The translations under genes and the position numbers were made by a program. From positions 1 to 64,000 of the forward strand of contig JAQFVV010013403.1 of NCBI GenBank assembly GCA_028023455.1: a stretch of 64,000 bases of DNA, given 5' to 3'. Shown here piece after piece: positions 39,801 to 45,800 of this stretch. The notes under the pieces were generated by a model, which saw nothing but the letters and a program-made list of their open reading frames with translations, did no database searches and was not told the DNA's origin. The stretch comes from Epiperipatus broadwayi (taxonomy: Eukaryota > Onychophora > Udeonychophora > Euonychophora > Peripatidae). The number at the start of each line of letters is the position of its first letter. Position 1 is the stretch's first letter.

Positions 39801-42800
39801 AAAAATATAATCATAAATTGTTAAGTATAGATATATGGCTGAATAACTCATTTACAAATGTCAGTTTTTATTGATTCATCATGATTAATAATATAATTAT
39901 TGAATTTTGTTTTTAACATTTTTTGAATTTTTTAAATCTATAATCTACCATCAAACTAACATGTAGGATAATGAAAATACATTTGATATATGTATTATTC
40001 AAGCTGTGCTTGGCTAACCCAAATCAGTGGGCCATTGTAAAGAAATAAAAAAATTTTCTAGGCCATATATAGAACAAAAACAAAAAAATGATAATTTATT
40101 TTATTTATTAATAAAATAAATTTATATAGATGTACAAGCTTGTATATTAAAATAATATACTAAATATATAAATTTGAGAAAATATTGCTGGGTTAATAGG
40201 ATGTTTTTGTTGTGCATTGTGCTAATGCAACTGGAGATAATCATACAGAGATTTTTGAAAATTATTTTATTTTCATTATATACTTAAGATATTTTTTGAT
40301 ATTTAAGTATAATAAATCTAAAACCAATACTGAAAATTTCAGTTAAACCAGGAATTTATATCTTTAATATGATGTAAAGAAAAATATTTTAAACGATTAT
40401 GTTTTGGATTTTTCTTCTATATTTTACTAGCAATAAATATTTTATCAACATACTTTTCCACCACTTCTATAAAACTTATTGTAAGCTTTACTAAGTAATA
40501 ATAGAGTCAGATGATATTGTTTAGTAAATCCTTCTCCTATGTTGCCCTATCTAGTAGCCTCAAACTTGTTTCAAATTTATAGCTTTCATCAGTGAGAAAC
40601 TTGGGATTGGATCTTTAGGATCTAATGCACCTTCCAGCTGCTAACATTTATCTCTCTTTTATACTATCAAGCTATCAGTTCAAATTGAATAACATAAATG
40701 TTTTCAATCTAAATCAACTAGTCTATATAATCATATAAATCTGAAACCCTATCAGACTATACAAGCTAATTAGTCCAAATTGGAAAAACATAAATATTTT
40801 CAATCTAAGCCAACTAATCTGTATAATCTGAACTCATTTCAGATCTATATGACCCTACAGGCTAGTTGGCTTAGATTGAAAATCATATATGTTCAATTAT
40901 GATTGATAGGCTAATTGTATAAAAGAGAGGTAAATGATAGCAGCTGGAAGAAAGGTGCATTAGATCTTAAAAAGTCCAAGTGCACTGTTCCAAGATTCAA
41001 AGTTCTTCACTTATGAAAGCCATGAGCATGTAATTAGTTTGATTATATTGGATAGGACAGTACAGAATAGGGATTTATTAAGTACTATCATCAGGCATCT
41101 ATTATTACTTACTAAAACTTATAGTAAATGGCATAAAAGTTGTGAAAAAATGTTTTGCTAAAACAACATGGAAGCTGATGTGATAGTCATGAAATATCAA
41201 ATTGAAACATTTTTTTTTTTGCATTGTTTATATGATTTATTTATCTCCCACTGTAATTTATATATATATATAGTATTTTACATGTAAAAATAAAAATATT
41301 TTTTTGCCATTACTTAACTTTAATAAAGAGTTGAATTTTAGCGGGACTACACTTGTCATGCTTAGTTTCCTAGATGCACTTTTACAATTTCTAAACTTAC
41401 TGTGCTTGATAATATATTACTGATAAATTAATATAGATATATATATGGTTCTTTTTTTTTTTTTTTTTTCATTTACAGAGTAATTCTTCATCTACCTCAG
41501 AAGAAGAGGAGTTGAGAACAGGAAATAATCAGTACTCCAGTTTAGTTGAAGGAAGTCTTCACAATGAAGAATCTAATCTTACCACTTCATCTCCTCCTTC
41601 ACAAGAAACAGATGAGCCTCAGGAGGGCCCCATAAGCCAAGTATGAATTTATTAATTATGCAATGATTATAAATAGACTATAATAGTTAAATATTATAAT
41701 ATCAATATAATTATTAATATTATTGAAAGTATTATAAATAATGATTATGGTGACTGGTTTTTAGTAATCTTAAGCTGATATGGACAACCCATACAACTCT
41801 TTGTGGAATCCCAAATCAGTAGTGAGCAAATAACATCTTTTTCTTATGTGAGATTAAAGATATTAAAAATAACTTGATAATTTTCCGAGATATCAGTGCC
41901 ACAGACTCCATTAATGAAATATATGAAGTAGGTGACAGAGTAAATGACTTTATCATACATTTTCAGTTAATTGCAAAGATGCATTCATTGTGAACTTATT
42001 ATGGATTAACATGAAAATTCATTTTGCATTTTTATTTTCACATATCTTAATAAATAATCATGTCAGTTGTTTGGGTGTTTATGGGCCTTGAGCAATTAAG
42101 ATAGGTTGAGCACAACAATTTAATTCATCTGACCAGAGTAAATTTTTTTTTTATATATTTTCTATGCCAATAATTTTTTCAGGAAATTTTACTTCTTGAA
42201 TCCGCCCATCTACCATTAATCTAAATTGCATTGGACAATAAAATGGTTATGAAAGTGATTACTCAAGTGGTACTGGCAATGTATTGGAGTTTCCATTCAT
42301 TTTTGCTTTTGATATTTCTGTTAATTTATTGTAAAGAGAATGAGAAACTGTTAAGAAGTTAATGCCTCTTTGTGTTAAATTTAGAAAGAGAAAAATTTAA
42401 GCCCCAGGACCAGAAATTAGCATCATTTGCAGGCAGTTTACTACTTATATGTCATTAGTTGTAATTCTAAATATAAAATTATTTTTTAAGAAATGAAAAT
42501 AAGCTGTACAATTTATTGCAAGAGATGTAACTCAAAGTAAGAATTGAGAGCTGGGCTAACTTCTACATCTTATTTTTCAAACTTTTTTTGCACTTTATAT
42601 ATGCTAAAAATATATGTTTATGTAAGTCCAGATTTACATTAATTTGTTTATTGTAAATAGAGGATTGCCTTGTATTAATATAATAAATCCAGTTAATATT
42701 AATAATAATTGCATCTTCAGGTCAATGTGATTAATAACACATAATAATTACATTTATCAATAAATATTAATAATTAACAGTGAAGCCTGGTAAATTTAAT

Positions 42801-45800
42801 AAAAATGTTATAATATTTCTTACTTTATTACTTATTACTAAAACATACATACATTATTTATTGAACAAATAAGTTCCTATAAGTATACCTTATTATATGC
42901 ATATAAGTAAACTATTTATTTTTACAGAAAGAGCTTCTGTGGCATTTGGAATTATAAAAGGTTTTTGACTTTTTATATTTATTGTGATTTGGGTTACAAT
43001 TCCAATATTTGAATCCTTGACTACCTAAATTAAAGTTCTTGTGAGTACATTCTCTTAGACTTATTTCAATATTTGGAACTTCATTAACTGCAATCCAAAG
43101 TTTCCTTGCAGATGGTAAATTCATTTCTTGTGAGAGTTGATTTAAAATGCCATATTTTGTACCTAGTTTATATAAGTTTTCATTTTTAATAGAAATTATA
43201 GCAACTATAATATTCCAGTTATCAGCTTTAGCCCTATCTGCCTCTGGTATCCTTATCCAAATAGTTTCTCCTACATTAATGATTGGAAATTTAGACTATG
43301 AAAACCATAACATTTTTTAAACTTAATTATTCAATGACTGCTTAACTGAGCTTCTTGAATTTTTTCCAAAGATTTCGTATTAAAAATTATTACATTTACT
43401 TTTGATAGGTATGAATTATTAATAATTGCTATTTCATTTGATAAATTATTCACTTTAACCTTTTCATTTGGTTATTATTAATATTAGCTAATTATTATTA
43501 ATATAAACTGATTAAAGAGATCGACAACATGACTTCTACTATATTGAATAATAACTTAATTGATTTAGATAATATAGAATCTAATAAATAGCAGTGAATA
43601 AATATAGTGAAATCCAAGATAGAATTTTAAATGAAGATATATAATTAAAAATGGATTGCTATGGAAAGAAGCAATGTCTTCTCATTTTTGCTTTTTCATA
43701 AGGATGGCGTTTATGCTCATGAAATTATATAGAAATCTTATAAAACATGAATTCATTAGCTTATTTTCTCTGTTTTCAGTTTCAATGCCCATGTAGTGTC
43801 CATAATTATCTAGCATTCTTTGAGGGCAATTTATACCACTTTTTTTTAGAAAAAGTGTTATTAATTTAACTGATAATTATTTCAAATGAAAAATAAAAAA
43901 TGTAAATTTCTAATTAAATTTTCATTATTTTCATCTGTAGTATATAAGTATAGAGGATTTGAACTCAGATTTTCAAGCACTCTTCAACTATCCACACTAT
44001 CTCATACAACTGATACACATGACCACACACATGTAGAAAAGATTAATAATCACCAATATACGTATTTCATGCTAAACCAGCACTCATCAGTTGGTCCAGA
44101 CTATCATCTCTCACACACATATATAATCAATGCTCAGTTTATATTAAGATAGCAAATCCTCATACTTTAATGGACAGGCTTCAATCTACCACAACTTCCA
44201 ACTTTTCAGCCTGTCCATTAAAGTATGAAGATTTGCTATCTTAATATAAACTGAGCATTGATTATATATATGTGTGAGAGATGAGAATCTGGACCAACTG
44301 ATGAGTGCTGGTTTAGCATGAAATACGTATATTGGTGATTATTAATTTTTCTACATGTGTGTGGTCATGGGTATCAGTTGTATGAGATAGTGTGGATAGT
44401 TGAAGGATGCTTGAAAATCTGAGTTCAAATCCGCTATACTTACAATTAAGCTCCCAGGTTTCTGAAGAATGCCTGGTTTTCAAATATCTGTAGTATATAT
44501 AATTTTTTTTTATTTCACTCAGTTTTACAATAGTATTTATGTTGATATATTATTATTATTCATAAGTGTCAAATTTATATATTCTTACATTAGATCTAGA
44601 CTAATTTTTTTCCAAAATGTTTCTCTTATTTTTTGCTATAAATTAAGGATCCAAGTCCAAATTATATGTTTTGCCGAAGAACATCTTTGAGTGATGTAAA
44701 GAATGCAGATGATATTGATAGTTTAACTATTCGGCAGCTCAAAGAAATTCTTGTGACAAATTATGTTGATTATCGGGGTTGTTGTGAAAAAAAAGAATTG
44801 ATTGATCGTGTGCAGCAATTATGGAAGGCTAATCAAGAAAATGTGCAGTTATTAGGTAAATGAATCTATATTAAATATTTAGTTTAATATTAAAATTTGA
44901 ATATATTAAAGTATTAGAATGAAATATCAGATTTTTTTTACATTTGGGATCTGGAATTTATGCATTTAATGGGAAAGTAATTTACAATATTTCAGAGATA
45001 AAATGATTGATCAATAACAGAGATAACTGAAAAGAAGAAAAATAAATGATAGTATAAAAATCTGTTATGTCACAATTGTTCCAATTAAACTAATAGATTT
45101 TTTATTGCATCTTTCCTGTTTAGTAAACTTATGTATATACACACACAATGTATATATATATGAAATAAATTCTGTATTTTGTATTATTATTCTTGATAAG
45201 AATTACTGATTTGTAGTACACTCCATAGCAAATATGTAATCAGGATGTTGATTTATAATATTATAGATTCACATTTGTTTTAGAGTGTCTACAAATTGGT
45301 CTTTCTGATTTTTGCAAATATATATATCAATACATGTGTGGTTAATTTAATCTATAAATACCACATTTCCTGCATTCACATATTTGATAACATTGTCTTT
45401 AGATAAATACGCTAATGATTATAAATTGCGCCGCTAGCGGCTGACACGAAGGATCAGATGACAACCTAAAATTTTTTTAAAAATTTCAAAAATCCAGTTA
45501 AATGATGTTTTTTAGTAAGGGTAAAACAATGCACATAAAGTGGTAGAAAGTTTTAGTAAAGAGAATACTGTCAAATGTATAAATACAAGAAATTTGGAAC
45601 TTATAAATTAAATTCTTGTAAGAATGTATTTGATAAATACCGAACAGTGTTAATGAAGAAATGCAAGAGATTGTGACCTAAGCCAACTGAAAAGTGCTGG
45701 TTCATAAAGAATTGGATCATGGGATTGTAATTTTTTTCAGATATTTTAATCATGTGTTTGATCTCGAGATAATCGTGAAACTGATTGACATTATATTCTT

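Larger units (their letters stand above)
37691..41478 (+). other. Intron 2 of the ligase gene
   Basis: Phase-0 intron of about 3.8 kb with donor GTAAGA and acceptor CATTTACAG after a long T-tract. It holds the large foldback at 40479-41120 and otherwise AT-rich sequence. A splice-bounded open segment at 38055-38164 was considered and rejected as a constitutive exon. Confidence 0.85.
43947..44485. mobile_element. Foldback retroposon HHR-1 with two hammerhead ribozymes
   Basis: A 539-bp insertion bounded by a perfect 14-bp direct repeat, ATCTGTAGTATATA, at 43933-43946 and 44486-44499. It consists of two arms of about 230-240 bp in inverted orientation around a small spacer (about 44185-44205). 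Each arm reads outward: CTGTCCATTAAAGTATGA, TGCTATCTTAATATAAAC, a hammerhead core, then a tRNA-like end with B-box GAGTTCAAATCC. About 40 bp of unique sequence follow the right arm. The target duplication implies retroposition of the whole dimer. A single decayed arm is at 31291-31545. Confidence 0.85.
41641..44647 (+). other. Intron 3 of the ligase gene
   Basis: Phase-0 intron of about 3.0 kb; donor GTATGA, acceptor AATTAAG. It contains an integrase-like relic (42912-43480) and the hammerhead foldback (43947-44485). 41.64-42.91 kb shows nothing recognisable. Confidence 0.85.
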
